From JACVRW01 sp963814095 (lineage in GTDB: Bacteria > Actinomycetota > Thermoleophilia > Solirubrobacterales > Thermoleophilaceae), in contig CAWFBT010000006.1 in assembly GCA_963814095.1 (NCBI GenBank), forward strand, positions 62,001 through 126,000: DNA of 64,000 nucleotides, written 5' to 3'. Both the position numbers and the translations under genes were made by a program. Below the pieces are notes generated by a model, which was not told the DNA's origin, searched no databases, and saw only the letters and a program-made list of their open reading frames with translations. Below, piece after piece: positions 25,393-33,396 of this stretch (position 1 is its first letter; each line of letters opens with the position of its first letter).

Positions 25393-26340
25393 TTAGCGCT
25401 TCGAGAACTGCGGCCGCTTGCGGGCCTTCTTGAGGCCGGCCTTCTTGCGCTCCTTCACGCGCGGGTCGCGCGTGAGGTAGCCGCGGCGCTTGAGCTCGCC
25501 GCGCAGCGCCGGGTCGGCCTCGACCAGCGCCCGGGCGATGCCGTGGCGCAGCGCGGAGGCCTGCGACGAGACGCCGCCGCCATGGATCAGCGCCACCACG
25601 TCCATGCGCGCCTGGTTGCCGGTCGCCTCGAGCGGCTGGCGGCCCATGCGCTGCAGGCGGACGCGAGGGAAGTACTCGTCGAGATGACGCCCGTTGATCG
25701 TGTAGGTGCCCTCGCCCGGCTTGAGCGTCACGCGCGCGACGGCGCTCTTGCGCTTGCCGGTCGCGCGATAGCGCGCGTCGGCGGCCAGGTCGAGCGGCGT
25801 CAGGGCCGCCGGCTGCTCCTCGGTCGAAGCCTCCTCGGCGGCCGCGTCGGGCTCGCCCTCGCCGCTCTCCGTCTCGGCGTACTCGGCGTACTCGCCGAAC
25901 TCGCCCTCGGCGGGACGCTGCTCCTCGAGCACCAGGTCGGGCTCGAGATGGGCACCCGGGATCACCTCGTCGCCGCCGCCCTTTTCCTCCTGCCGGCGGC
26001 GCGCACCGGGGCGCGGGCGCTCGGCGCTCGGCGCCTCCTCGGCCGCGGGCTCCTCGGCAGCCTCGGCCTCGGCCTCGGCGGCGGGCTCCTCGGCGGCGGG
26101 CGCCTCATCCTCTGCGGCGGGCTCCTCCGCGGCGGGCGCCTCAGCCTCGCCGGCGGCCTGGGCAAGCTCCTCCATGCCCCCGATCTCCGGGCCGGGATGC
26201 TCCTCGCCGCTGCCGGCGGGGGTCTCCTCGGGCACGGGCTGCTCCTCGGGAGCTGCCTCCGACGGAGTCGCCTCGCCAGGCTCGCCCGGCACGCCCTCCT
26301 CGGGGGCGTCGTCCTCGGGCTGCTGCGGCTCTTCCATCAT
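25393..26340 (-). CDS. rpsI: 30S ribosomal protein S9 with a ~187-residue acidic N-terminal extension
   Basis: The S9 domain occupies residues ~188-315: Y-R-A-T-G-K-R-K-S-A-V-A-R-V, the G-x-G-x-x-x-I-N-G-R segment, and the basic tail K-K-A-R-K-R-P-Q-F-S-K-R that reaches the P-site tRNA. The first 187 residues are of low complexity, extremely acidic, and built from E/A/P repeats such as A-A-E-E-P-A-A-E. S9 is normally about 130-170 residues. The start at 26340 is fixed by the TGATG overlap with the rplM stop, and the extension has the same base composition and codon style as the rest. A late internal start is possible but no ribosome site was seen. Confidence 0.93.
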   Translation of the reverse strand: MMEEPQQPEDDAPEEGVPGEPGEATPSEAAPEEQPVPEETPAGSGEEHPGPEIGGMEELAQAAGEAEAPAAEEPAAEDEAPAAEEPAAEAEAEAAEEPAAEEAPSAERPRPGARRRQEEKGGGDEVIPGAHLEPDLVLEEQRPAEGEFGEYAEYAETESGEGEPDAAAEEASTEEQPAALTPLDLAADARYRATGKRKSAVARVTLKPGEGTYTINGRHLDEYFPRVRLQRMGRQPLEATGNQARMDVVALIHGGGVSSQASALRHGIARALVEADPALRGELKRRGYLTRDPRVKERKKAGLKKARKRPQFSKR

Positions 26341-26774
26341 CAGGCGACAACCTCCATCGGCTCGGGCTTCTGCGCGACGTGGGGATGATCGGGCCCGGCG
26401 TACACCTTCAGCTTGCGCAGCTGGGCGCGGGCCAGCCGGTTGCGCGGGAGCATGCCCTTGACGGCCAGCCGGATGACCTCCTCCGGACGCCGGTCGAGCA
26501 TCTCCTCGAGCGTACGGCTGCGCAGCCCGCCGGGATAGCCGGAATGGCGGTAGTAGCGCTTCTCCTCGCGCTTGTTGCCGGTCACCGAGATCTTCTCGGC
26601 GTTCACGACGATCACGAAGTCGCCCACGTCCACGTGCGGCGTGTACTCAGGCTTGCGCTTGCCGCGCAGGGCATCGGCGATCTGGGTCGCCAAACGACCC
26701 AGCGTCCTGCCGGAAGCGTCGACCACGAGCCAGTTGCGCTCGCGGGTAGCTGGTGTCGCCACGTAGGTCTTCAT
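26340..26774 (-). CDS. rplM: 50S ribosomal protein L13
   Basis: 144 residues beginning MKTYVATPATRERNWLVVDA and containing G-R-L-A-T-Q-I-A, G-D-F-V-I-V-V-N-A-E-K and A-V-K-G-M-L-P-R-N-x-L-A, all standard L13 landmarks. ATG 26774 matches the family start; longer readings add unrelated sequence from the divergent riboswitch region. It opens the leftward operon rplM-rpsI-glmM-glmS-acpS-nnr-CBS-alr-cca-corA. Its promoter must lie in the 26775-26865 stretch shared with the divergent peptidase promoter. Confidence 0.97.
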   Translation of the reverse strand: MKTYVATPATRERNWLVVDASGRTLGRLATQIADALRGKRKPEYTPHVDVGDFVIVVNAEKISVTGNKREEKRYYRHSGYPGGLRSRTLEEMLDRRPEEVIRLAVKGMLPRNRLARAQLRKLKVYAGPDHPHVAQKPEPMEVVA

Positions 26775-26843
26775 CACACAGAGCGACCGCCCCGCAGGCG
26801 GCCGGCAGAACAGTGTGGCAGATACAACCCGGAGCGCCCACCG

Positions 26844-26871
26844 TTGCAGCCGCCGTGTCCGTGCGTATACT
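26844..26871 (+). promoter_or_regulatory. housekeeping promoter of the riboswitch-M23 peptidase unit
   Basis: TTGCAG at 26844-26849, a 16-bp spacer and TATACT at 26866-26871 form the clearest sigma-70-type promoter in the window. Transcription would begin near 26878, about 20 nt before the riboswitch P1 stem. Confidence 0.65.
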
Positions 26872-26899
26872 GCCGCCGCAGTCAGGGTAGGAAGGAAGT

Positions 26900-27054
26900 G
26901 CCTGCCGAATCCCCGAGGCGTCCGCCGTGGCCGAGGGGAACGGGGGAACCGTGCGGAGTCCGTCGAAAGAAGGTCTCCGTGGGGCGAATCGGCCCAATTG
27001 CCAAGGCCGTAGCGCTGCTCTTCGAGCGCGAGCCCGTCAGCTAACCCCGTAGGC
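26900..27054 (+). ncRNA. ydaO/yuaA-type c-di-AMP riboswitch
   Basis: The leader contains the conserved blocks of this class in order: G-C-C-T-G-C-C-G-A-A-T-C-C (26900-26912), G-G-G-G-G-A-A-C-C (26942-26950), G-G-G-G-C-G-A-A-T-C-G (26981-26991), and the hallmark C-C-C-G-T-C-A-G-C-T-A-A-C-C-C-C-G-T-A-G-G-C (27033-27054). GCCTGC at the 5' end pairs with GTAGGC at the 3' end to close P1. In actinobacteria this class controls cell-wall hydrolases and Rpf proteins, usually turning expression off when c-di-AMP is high. It ends 28 nt before the start of an M23 peptidase, which fits exactly. Confidence 0.85.
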
Positions 27055-27082
27055 CGGAAAAAGAAGAGAGGCCAAAGGGATC

Positions 27083-28303
27083 TTGCGAGACAGTCGTTCC
27101 TTCGCGAGGCGTGGCGCGTGTGCGCTCGTTCTCGCCGCACTCGGTGCCGCGCCTGCGGCTGCCGCGCAGACCCCGAACGGCGGTGGCGGCGTGACCTACG
27201 TCGCCACTCCCAAGATCAGCACCGTCAGCTGCCTGCGCTCCTGCGCGACGAAGAAGCGCGCCCAGGCGGGGAGCACGGTCAAGGTCACCGGCACCGCGCT
27301 GAGCGGCGTCACGACGATCACCTTCAACGGGAGCTACGGCCGCTCGGACGACGCCCTGGTGCAGGTCCGGGCCGGCAGCGACACGCGCATACAGGCGCGC
27401 GTCCCGGCGGGAGCCGTCACCGGCCCCGTATCCGTGGCGACGGCAAGCGGCGTGCGCTCGGCGATGAGCAAGCCGCTGGCGATCATGCCGCCCCCGCCAC
27501 CCGCGCCGAACGTCGAGCTCTCGCCGGTGCCGGGGCAGGTCGTGGCCGGCGCGCCGCAACTCGAGACGGGCACGAGCCGGACGAAGGCGTACGTGGGTGC
27601 GCGCACGGCGGTGACCTTCTCGTTCCGCCTGTCCGGCGCGGCGCCGGCCGCGCTCACGGTCGAGCTCGTGCGCGCCTCCGACGGCGCGGCGGTCAAGTCA
27701 TGGGCTCCGCAGGGGGTCGCGCCGGGCGCGATCGCGAGCGTCTCCTGGAACGGCAACATCGGCCGCACTCCCGCGGCGCCCGGGCGCTATTCGTTCCGCC
27801 TCACGGCCGCTGCGGCCGACGGCTCGCGCGCGACGAGCGCTCAGACGGGCGACATCGAGCGCGACGCGTTCGATCTCTACGACCACGTCTTCCCCGTCCG
27901 CGGCAGGCATGACTACGGCGGCGCCGGCGCCGACTTCGGCTCCGGGCGCTCCGGCCACTCACATCAGGGCCACGACGTCTTCGCGAAGTGCGGCACGCGG
28001 ATGCTCGCGGCGCGCGGCGGGGCAGTCCAGTACGCCGGCTACCACGGTGCCGCGGGCAACTACCTCGTGATCGACGGCGCCGGCACCGACCTCGACTACG
28101 TCTACATGCACATGGCCGAGCCCTCGCCGTTCCGCGCGGGCGATCGCGTATACACGGGCCAGCAGATCGGCTCGGTCGGCGACACGGGCAACGCCCAGGG
28201 CTGCCATCTCCACTTCGAGCTCTGGGCCGCGCCGGGCTGGTACGACGGCGGCCGGCCGTTCGACCCGCTGCCCTCGCTGCAGGCCTGGGACAGCTGGTCC
28301 TAG
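27083..28303 (+). CDS. secreted M23 (LytM-type) peptidoglycan endopeptidase
   Basis: 406 residues. A signal peptide (RRGACALVLAALGAAPAAAA) is followed by an IPT-like beta domain (V-K-V-T-G-T-A-L-S-G-V-T-T-I-T-F-N-G), a Pro-rich linker, a second beta domain, and the C-terminal M23 domain with H-Q-G-H-D-V-F-A-K-C-G and G-C-H-L-H-F-E-L-W, giving the zinc ligands H, D and the HxH pair. It cuts peptide cross-links in peptidoglycan. The start is TTG 27083; no other start fits the signal peptide. Expression is expected to be controlled by the c-di-AMP riboswitch immediately upstream. Confidence 0.88.
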   Translation: MRDSRSFARRGACALVLAALGAAPAAAAQTPNGGGGVTYVATPKISTVSCLRSCATKKRAQAGSTVKVTGTALSGVTTITFNGSYGRSDDALVQVRAGSDTRIQARVPAGAVTGPVSVATASGVRSAMSKPLAIMPPPPPAPNVELSPVPGQVVAGAPQLETGTSRTKAYVGARTAVTFSFRLSGAAPAALTVELVRASDGAAVKSWAPQGVAPGAIASVSWNGNIGRTPAAPGRYSFRLTAAAADGSRATSAQTGDIERDAFDLYDHVFPVRGRHDYGGAGADFGSGRSGHSHQGHDVFAKCGTRMLAARGGAVQYAGYHGAAGNYLVIDGAGTDLDYVYMHMAEPSPFRAGDRVYTGQQIGSVGDTGNAQGCHLHFELWAAPGWYDGGRPFDPLPSLQAWDSWS

Positions 28304-28320
28304 CCGGGGCTTGCCCCCGG
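28304..28320. terminator. hairpin after the M23 peptidase gene
   Basis: CCGGGG-cttgc-CCCCGG begins right after the TAG at 28301-28303. Stem of 6 GC pairs, no T-tract. It resembles the hairpin after the lipoprotein gene at 12974. Confidence 0.45.
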
Positions 28321-28347
28321 TGCGCCCGCGCGGGAGAGAATGCGGGC

Positions 28348-28743
28348 GTGGCTGACTGGACGATCAAGACACTCGAGGAGATCCCGGACGTCCTCGGCGA
28401 CTACCCGGGCGAGATGCGGATGAGCGCGGCGAGCGACCTGGGCACCGAGCAGGTCGGCTTCACGTGGCGCCGGATGCCGGCCCGGACGGGCGGCAAGGGC
28501 AGCTACGGGCACCGCCACAAGACTCAGGAGGAGGTCTACTTCGTGGCCTCGGGCACGCTCCAGGTCAAGCTCGAGGACGAGGTGATCGACGTCGATGAGG
28601 GCAGCGTCGTGCGCGTGGCGCCGCACGTGGCCCGCTCGATGTGGAACGAGGGCCCCGACGACGCCGTCGTGATCATGGTGTCGGTCAGGTCCGAGGATCC
28701 GAGCGGCGACGTCGAGTCGGTGCCGGACTTCTGGCCCGAGTAG
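28348..28743 (+). CDS. cupin-domain protein
   Basis: 131 residues with one cupin barrel: motif 1 is G-H-R-H-K-T-Q-E-E-V-Y-F-V-x-S-G, giving H, H, E metal ligands, and motif 2 is P-H-V-A-R-S-M-W-N-E-G. It could be a small dioxygenase, isomerase or sugar-binding protein; substrate is not evident. The GTG at 28348 follows GGGAGAG. It stands alone between a hairpin and convergent genes. Confidence 0.8.
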   Translation: MADWTIKTLEEIPDVLGDYPGEMRMSAASDLGTEQVGFTWRRMPARTGGKGSYGHRHKTQEEVYFVASGTLQVKLEDEVIDVDEGSVVRVAPHVARSMWNEGPDDAVVIMVSVRSEDPSGDVESVPDFWPE

Positions 28744-28765
28744 CCGCCCACTCGGAAACCGCCCG

Positions 28766-29008
28766 CTACTGCCGGTAGTCGCGCATCCCGTCGCCGTCGG
28801 GCCACAGCTCGGCGATCGCCTTGCAGATGAGCGTGAACACCAAGAGGACGAGCACCAGCGCGACGACGCCGTGTGAGCGGTCGGCCGCGATCGAGAGCGG
28901 GACTGCCGCGATGACCCAGCGCCACAGCCGCCAGTTCGGCTCCCAGGCAGGCCGCCCGCTCGGAGGCGGCTCGGGCTCGCCTGTGTGGACGTAAGCGACA
29001 AACGGCAC
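28766..29008 (-). CDS. small membrane protein, 80 aa
   Basis: N-terminal hydrophilic part with W-E-P-N-W-R-L-W-R-W, then two hydrophobic stretches (about residues 30-42 and 47-64) separated by a short basic segment D-R-S-H, and a charged tail ending D-Y-R-Q. The start is a GTG at 29008 with TATCCT 11 nt upstream. Function unknown; it follows the flavin reductase gene on the same strand only in the sense of lying beyond its promoter side, so it is probably independent. Confidence 0.5.
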   Translation of the reverse strand: MPFVAYVHTGEPEPPPSGRPAWEPNWRLWRWVIAAVPLSIAADRSHGVVALVLVLLVFTLICKAIAELWPDGDGMRDYRQ

Positions 29009-29019
29009 GCGCCCTGCTC

Positions 29020-29025
29020 AGGATA
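29020..29025 (-). promoter_or_regulatory. -10 element of the gene at 29008
   Basis: TATCCT on the minus strand ends 11 nt before GTG 29008. It lies just past the stop of the flavin reductase gene at 29028. Confidence 0.3.
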
Positions 29026-29027
29026 GA

Positions 29028-29750
29028 TCAGCCGCTCGGGCCGAAACGCTCGGTCCGCACCTGCCTCGGATCGAACCCCTGGGCGAGCACGAGCTCGACC
29101 GCGGACTCGACGAAGCCGTTCGTCCCGCAGACGAAGACCATGCAGTCCCGGAGCCCAGCGGACTCGATCAGCCCTCCGTCGATCCGGCCCGTGTGGCCGC
29201 TCCAGCCGGTGGGCGGCTCGCGCGTGAAGGTGAGCTGCGTCTCGTCGCCGAGCTCGTCCGCGAAGATCACGTCCTCGCCCGTGCGCACCGAGTAGACGAG
29301 CTTCATCGCAAGCTCGGGCATCGTCCGGCGGCGATGGCGCAGCATCGCCATCAGCGGGACCACGCCCGAGCCGCCGCCGATCAGGAGCGCGGGCGACTCG
29401 CCGCGCCAGACGAAGTAGGACGCAAATGGCCCGCGCAGCTCGACCTGGTCGCCCTCCACCACCACGTCGTGGAAATAGGGCGAGACCTCGCCGTCGTCGA
29501 GGCAGTCGATCGTGAGCTCGACTCCACCCGCGTCGAGCGGCGAGGACGCGATCGAGTAGGAGCGCTGGGCCCGGTAGCCGTCCGGCGCCGTCAGCCGCAC
29601 GTCGTAGTGCTGGCCCGGCAGATGCTCCATCCACATCGGGAGCTCAATGCGGAACGACTTGACCCGCGGCGTTTCCTCCTTGACGCGCTTGACCGTGCCG
29701 ATCTGCCACGCGCCCGGGGCCTTCTGCTCAACCGGCGTCAGTCGTTCCAA
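29028..29750 (-). CDS. ferredoxin-NADP reductase-like FAD/NAD(P)H oxidoreductase
   Basis: 240 residues. The FAD domain has the signature R-S-Y-S-I-A-S-S-P and P-G-Q-H-Y-D-V; the nucleotide domain has L-L-I-G-G-G-S-G-V-V-P and the C-terminal C-G-T-N-G-F-V-E. There is no 2Fe-2S domain. It very likely passes electrons to or from the molybdenum protein encoded just upstream, with which it overlaps by 13 nt. The start appears to be TTG 29750; no ATG or GTG is near the family N-terminus. Confidence 0.83.
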   Translation of the reverse strand: MERLTPVEQKAPGAWQIGTVKRVKEETPRVKSFRIELPMWMEHLPGQHYDVRLTAPDGYRAQRSYSIASSPLDAGGVELTIDCLDDGEVSPYFHDVVVEGDQVELRGPFASYFVWRGESPALLIGGGSGVVPLMAMLRHRRRTMPELAMKLVYSVRTGEDVIFADELGDETQLTFTREPPTGWSGHTGRIDGGLIESAGLRDCMVFVCGTNGFVESAVELVLAQGFDPRQVRTERFGPSG

Positions 29751-30349
29751 TAGCGCTCTTCCTTCCAGGGGTCGCCCCGGATGTGGTAGCCGTTCTCCTC
29801 CCAGAACCCCGGCTCGTCGTGGTCCATCACGCGCAGGCCGGCGACCCACTTGGCGCTCTTCCAGAAGTACAGGTGCGGAACGAGCAGCCGCGCCGGCCCG
29901 CCGTGCTCCCGCGGCAGCGCGTCGCCGTCGTGCTCGGTCACCACCCAGGCCTTGCCGCCGGTCAGGTCGGCGAGCGGCAGGTTGGTCGTGTAGCCGCCGT
30001 AGGAGTAGGCCATCGCGTACTGGCCCTGCGGGTCCGCCCCGTCGAGCAGCACGTCCACGGACACGCCGCGGAAGGTCGTGCCGAGCTTCGACCACTTGGT
30101 CACGCAGTGGATGTCGCAGGGCACGTCCTCGAACGGCAGCTCGTGGAACTCGTCCCAGGTCCACTCCTGCTCGCTGCCGACCATCCCGTCGACGCGCATG
30201 CCCCACTCCTCAGGCGCGATGTGCGGCGTCGGGCCCGCGGTCAGGACCGGGAACCCGGCCTCGTAGTACTGGCCCGGCGGGAGCCGGTCGGAGACGTCAT
30301 CGGGTGCCCGGCGCCGGCGCTTGAAGCCGCGGGAGATGAAGTCGCTCAT
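29738..30349 (-). CDS. sulfite oxidase-like molybdopterin oxidoreductase (YedY/MsrP family, soluble)
   Basis: 203 residues of the sulfite-oxidase fold. The molybdenum-binding cysteine is in D-I-H-C-V-T-K-W-S, and other landmarks are Y-T-T-N-L-P-L, H-G-G-P-A-R-L-L-V-P-H-L-Y-F-W-K-S-A-K-W-V. There is no twin-arginine signal, unlike MsrP, so it should act in the cytoplasm with the adjacent flavin reductase as electron partner. ATG 30349 (MSDFISRGF) is preferred over an earlier reading. The natural substrate is unknown. Confidence 0.87.
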   Translation of the reverse strand: MSDFISRGFKRRRRAPDDVSDRLPPGQYYEAGFPVLTAGPTPHIAPEEWGMRVDGMVGSEQEWTWDEFHELPFEDVPCDIHCVTKWSKLGTTFRGVSVDVLLDGADPQGQYAMAYSYGGYTTNLPLADLTGGKAWVVTEHDGDALPREHGGPARLLVPHLYFWKSAKWVAGLRVMDHDEPGFWEENGYHIRGDPWKEERYWND

Positions 30350-30381
30350 GAGTGGAAGCTTCTCACGCCACAATGGCGGCG

Positions 30382-30387
30382 TAGAGT
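30382..30387 (+). promoter_or_regulatory. -10 element of the phosphodiester glycosidase gene
   Basis: TAGAGT ends 9 nt before GTG 30397; no Shine-Dalgarno. Confidence 0.45.
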
Positions 30388-30396
30388 CGCCCGCGC

Positions 30397-31150
30397 GTGT
30401 CCGCCCGCGACCAGATCTCGTATGAGCTCACCCGGGTGCGCCTCGGCGACGGTCGCGAAACGACCGTCTATCTGGTGCGCCACCGCGCGCGCCAACACCC
30501 GCGTGCGGCTCGCCTGCTTCCGCGAGCCGCAGCGACTCGACCGCTGGTGCGCCGAGCACGACCAGCCCGAGGCGATCGTCGCCGGCTTCTTCGTTCGCGA
30601 TCCGTATCGGCCGCTCGGCGAGGCCCGGATCGACGGCAGGGCCATCGACCACGAGCCGATCGCGGAGCCGTGGGGTGCGCGGCGGGCCTGCGTCCATGTG
30701 GACGACGACGTCCGGCTGGCGGCACGCGAGGAGCTGCCGGCGGAGGCCGCGGGCGACCTCGTGATGGCGGGTCCGATGCTGGTCGCGGACGGCCGGTCGC
30801 TCGTCGATGGTGAAGATCGCGAGGGCTTCTCGGCCGGCTCCGCGCAGTTCGACTCCGACATCACGGCAGAGCGTCACCCGCGCTGCGCTCTGGGCGTGAG
30901 CGACGGCGAATTGCTGGCGGTGTGCTGCGACGGCCGCCGCACCGGCGTCGACGGCGGCCTCGATCTGGCCGAGCTGGCCCGGCTCCTGATCACGTTCGGC
31001 GCGGAGTCTGCGATCAACCTCGACGGGGGCGGCTCGGCCACCCTCGTCCACCGCGGCCATCTGCTCAACCGCCCCTACTCGACGCAGGATCAGCCGGCGC
31101 CAGAGTCCCGGCCCGTGGTCACCGCGCTGCTCTTCGAGCCACGCGCCTAG
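30397..31150 (+). CDS. phosphodiester glycosidase (NAGPA-like) family protein, frame interrupted at ~30488
   Basis: From GTG 30397 the first frame reads VSARDQISYELTRVRLGDG and T-T-V-Y-L-V-R-H; the homologous continuation A-N-T-R-V-R-L-A-C-F-R-E-P lies in the next frame. One base too many in the run GCGCGCGCC (30485-30493) explains the break. Downstream, R-C-A-L-G-V-S-D-G-E-L-L, E-L-A-R-L-L-I-T-F-G-A-E-S-A-I-N-L-D-G-G-G-S-A-T-L-V are diagnostic of the NAGPA/exopolysaccharide phosphodiester glycosidase fold. The protein has no signal peptide. If the break is real the gene is inactive; a base-calling error in a GC dinucleotide run is more likely. Confidence 0.75.
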
Positions 31151-31255
31151 GCGCCCCGGGCACGGCCGCTGTTGCCGGGCTGTCACCGCGCTGCAGCCGG
31201 CCACCTGCACGATCGCCTCATCGAATCGAACCGCCGAAACAGGAAGCCGATCAAG

Positions 31256-31849
31256 ATGAGGACCGTCGCGACGTGCGCCGTGCTTGCCTGCCTTGCCGCC
31301 GCTATCCAGCCTGCCTGCGCCCGCACCATCGACACGCGCACGGCCGGCCAGACGGCGCTCTCCGCCGCCTCCGCCCACGGGCAGGTCGAGCGGGTGGACT
31401 GCTGGCGCGCCACAGGCCCGGTGCTCACGCGGTTGCGCAACGCTGCCTACTGCGTCGCCCGCGTGCGAACCACGACCGGTGAGGGTTGCTTCATCTTTTA
31501 CGAGGTCCGTTACGCGCACAGCCGCGGCCCCGCCTTGAAGGTCGCTCGCAGCTGGAGGCCGTGGTGCGCCGGCCCGCGCCCAGAGGCCCAGACCGCCTCA
31601 CGCGACCGGCGCCGGGCAGCCGCACTCGTGCGCGAGGCCGCCGCGACTTACGGCGAGGTCGAGGGCGTCTCCTGCACGAGGGCCAGGCGGGCGAGCGGAC
31701 GGCCGATCAGGGGACTGGTCCTGTGCGCGGCGTGGTTGAGATCCGCGCCCCGCTGCGGCGTCCTGTACGAGGTCCGGCGCGGTCCGGGCGGCCCCGTCGT
31801 CGTGGCGACCTACGCGCCGTGGTGTGCCGAGGTGCCGCAGTGGGCGTAG
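31256..31849 (+). CDS. secreted protein with two Cys-rich repeats
   Basis: 197 residues: signal peptide M-R-T-V-A-T-C-A-V-L-A-C-L-A-A-A, then two repeats of about 75 residues. Each contains V-E-x-V-x-C, a C-V-A/C-A-A strand, G-x-C/R-C-G-V near F-Y-E-V-R or L-Y-E-V-R, and ends W-C-A (R-P-W-C-A-G and A-P-W-C-A-E). Four cysteines per repeat are conserved, implying paired disulfides. ATG 31256 has AGGAAG 10 nt upstream. Family not recognised; an internal duplication is evident. Confidence 0.65.
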   Translation: MRTVATCAVLACLAAAIQPACARTIDTRTAGQTALSAASAHGQVERVDCWRATGPVLTRLRNAAYCVARVRTTTGEGCFIFYEVRYAHSRGPALKVARSWRPWCAGPRPEAQTASRDRRRAAALVREAAATYGEVEGVSCTRARRASGRPIRGLVLCAAWLRSAPRCGVLYEVRRGPGGPVVVATYAPWCAEVPQWA

Positions 31850-31858
31850 GGCGCCCTG

Positions 31859-33028
31859 TCAGCCGCGCAGCGCCTCCAGCCGGCCCGTTCGCGCCACCCG
31901 CCCGAAGGCACGCGCGCTCGGGCGCACCTCGCGGCGCAGGTCGTTCGCCCGGTCGATCCCAATGAGGCCGAACCGCGGCCGGTAGCCCTCGGCCCACTCG
32001 AAGTTGTCGAACGAGGACCAGTACATGTAGCCGCGCACGTCGATGCCCTCGCTGAGGGCCTCGAGCACGCTCGCGAGGTGCGATTCGAGATAGTCGATCC
32101 GCTCCGAGTCGTCGCTCGTCGCGATCCCGTTCTCGGTCACCACCAGCGGCAGCCCGGCGCGCGCCGCGCTGCGCAGCGCCTTCAGGAGGCCCTCGGGATG
32201 GATCTCCCAGCCCATCTGCGTGGTTCGCACGTCCTCGGGCGGGTCCGCCACGAGGCCTGGCGCGCCCGGGTCGAGCACCATGCGCGTGTAGTACTGAACG
32301 CCGGCGAAGGCGCCCGGCAGGTCATCGAGATAGACGTCGATCATCTCCCGCTGCGCCATGGAGCGCAGCTCCTCGTCGCCCTGAAGGTCGGGCATCTGGA
32401 GACAGAGCCCGGCGCGCGGGAAGAGGTCCACTACGGCGCGGTGAGCTTCGATCAGTGTCCGCGTGACGCGCTGCCACGCCTCCGCGTCCTGCAGGCCCGG
32501 TGGGTGGTAGCCCGTCAGGTAACCGAACAGCGCGACGATCTGCGGCTCGTTGATCGTGCACGTCCAGGGCATGAGCTCGCCGAGCTCGCGCGACACCCGC
32601 TCGCAGTAGCGGGTGAAGCGCTCGACGGCGTCGTCGGCGAGCCAGCCACCCCGCTCCGCGAACCAGAGCGGGTTCGTGAAGTGGTGGAGGGTCACGAATG
32701 CCGTGAGCCCGTTCTCGGCGAGCGACTCGAGCACGCCCCGGTAGTGAGCGATCGCGGCGCCGCTGAACTCGCCTGGCGCCGGCTCGATGCGAGACCACTC
32801 GAGCGAGAGCCGGTGCGCGTTCTGGCCGAGCCCCGCCAGCAGCGCGAAGTCCTCCGGGTAGCGATTCCACTGGTCGATCGCGGCGCCGGACGGCTCACTC
32901 GCCGTGCTGCCCTCGGTGTGCTCCCAGGCCCACCAGTCGTTGTTGGTGTTGCCGCCCTCGACCTGATGCGCGGCGGTCGAGCTGCCGAAGAGGAAGCCCG
33001 CCGGGAAGCGCCGAGGGGGCCGGCTCAT
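31859..33028 (-). CDS. glycoside hydrolase family 1 beta-glucosidase
   Basis: 389 residues, somewhat shorter than the usual 430-480. The N-terminal signature is F-L-F-G-S-S-T-A-A-H-Q-V-E-G-G; the acid/base E161 is in T-I-N-E-P; the nucleophile is in V-T-E-N-G-I-A; and the C-terminal W-S-S-F-D-N-F-E-W-A-E-G-Y-x-x-R-F-G-L is complete. It hydrolyses beta-glucosides or galactosides in the cytoplasm. It overlaps the upstream regulator gene by 4 nt and so belongs to the operator-controlled operon starting at 33941. Confidence 0.93.
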   Translation of the reverse strand: MSRPPRRFPAGFLFGSSTAAHQVEGGNTNNDWWAWEHTEGSTASEPSGAAIDQWNRYPEDFALLAGLGQNAHRLSLEWSRIEPAPGEFSGAAIAHYRGVLESLAENGLTAFVTLHHFTNPLWFAERGGWLADDAVERFTRYCERVSRELGELMPWTCTINEPQIVALFGYLTGYHPPGLQDAEAWQRVTRTLIEAHRAVVDLFPRAGLCLQMPDLQGDEELRSMAQREMIDVYLDDLPGAFAGVQYYTRMVLDPGAPGLVADPPEDVRTTQMGWEIHPEGLLKALRSAARAGLPLVVTENGIATSDDSERIDYLESHLASVLEALSEGIDVRGYMYWSSFDNFEWAEGYRPRFGLIGIDRANDLRREVRPSARAFGRVARTGRLEALRG

Positions 33029-33396
33029 GCGCCGCCTGTGTCTGCAGAGTTCGCGCTGAGCCGGCGCCGAGCCCCTCGCGCCGCACCCTCCCCGTTGCCC
33101 TCGACCCGGCTCATCAGCTCTTGCAACGCGGCGAGCTCCGCCTTCAGCGCGGCGCGCCCCGCGCGCGTCGCCTGGACCCAGGTGCGCGGGCGCTTGCTCT
33201 CGTAGCCCTTCTCGACCTTGACGAGACCGGCTTCTTCGAGGACCGCGATGTGACGCGAGAGGTTGCCGTCCGTGAGCTCGAGGGCTTCGCGCAGGTAGCC
33301 GAAGTCGGCCCAGCTGGCCTCGCTCAGCACGGCGAGGATCCCGAGCCGCACGCGCTGATGAACCGTGTCGTCGAGCCGCTGGGCCGGGTGGGTCAC
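33025..33396 (-). CDS. winged-helix transcriptional regulator (PadR/MarR-like, HTH_27 type)
   Basis: 123 residues. D-D-T-V-H-Q-R-V-R-L-G-I-L opens the domain, D-G-N-L-S-R-H-I-A-V-L-E-E-A-G-L-V is the recognition helix region and V-E-K-G-Y-E-S-K-R-P-R-T-W the wing, with a C-terminal helix for dimerisation. GTG 33396 overlaps the membrane-protein stop (GTGA); its stop overlaps the GH1 start. It is the obvious candidate to bind the two 17-bp palindromes at the head of this operon, acting as an autorepressor. Confidence 0.88.
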   Translation of the reverse strand: MTHPAQRLDDTVHQRVRLGILAVLSEASWADFGYLREALELTDGNLSRHIAVLEEAGLVKVEKGYESKRPRTWVQATRAGRAALKAELAALQELMSRVEGNGEGAARGARRRLSANSADTGGA

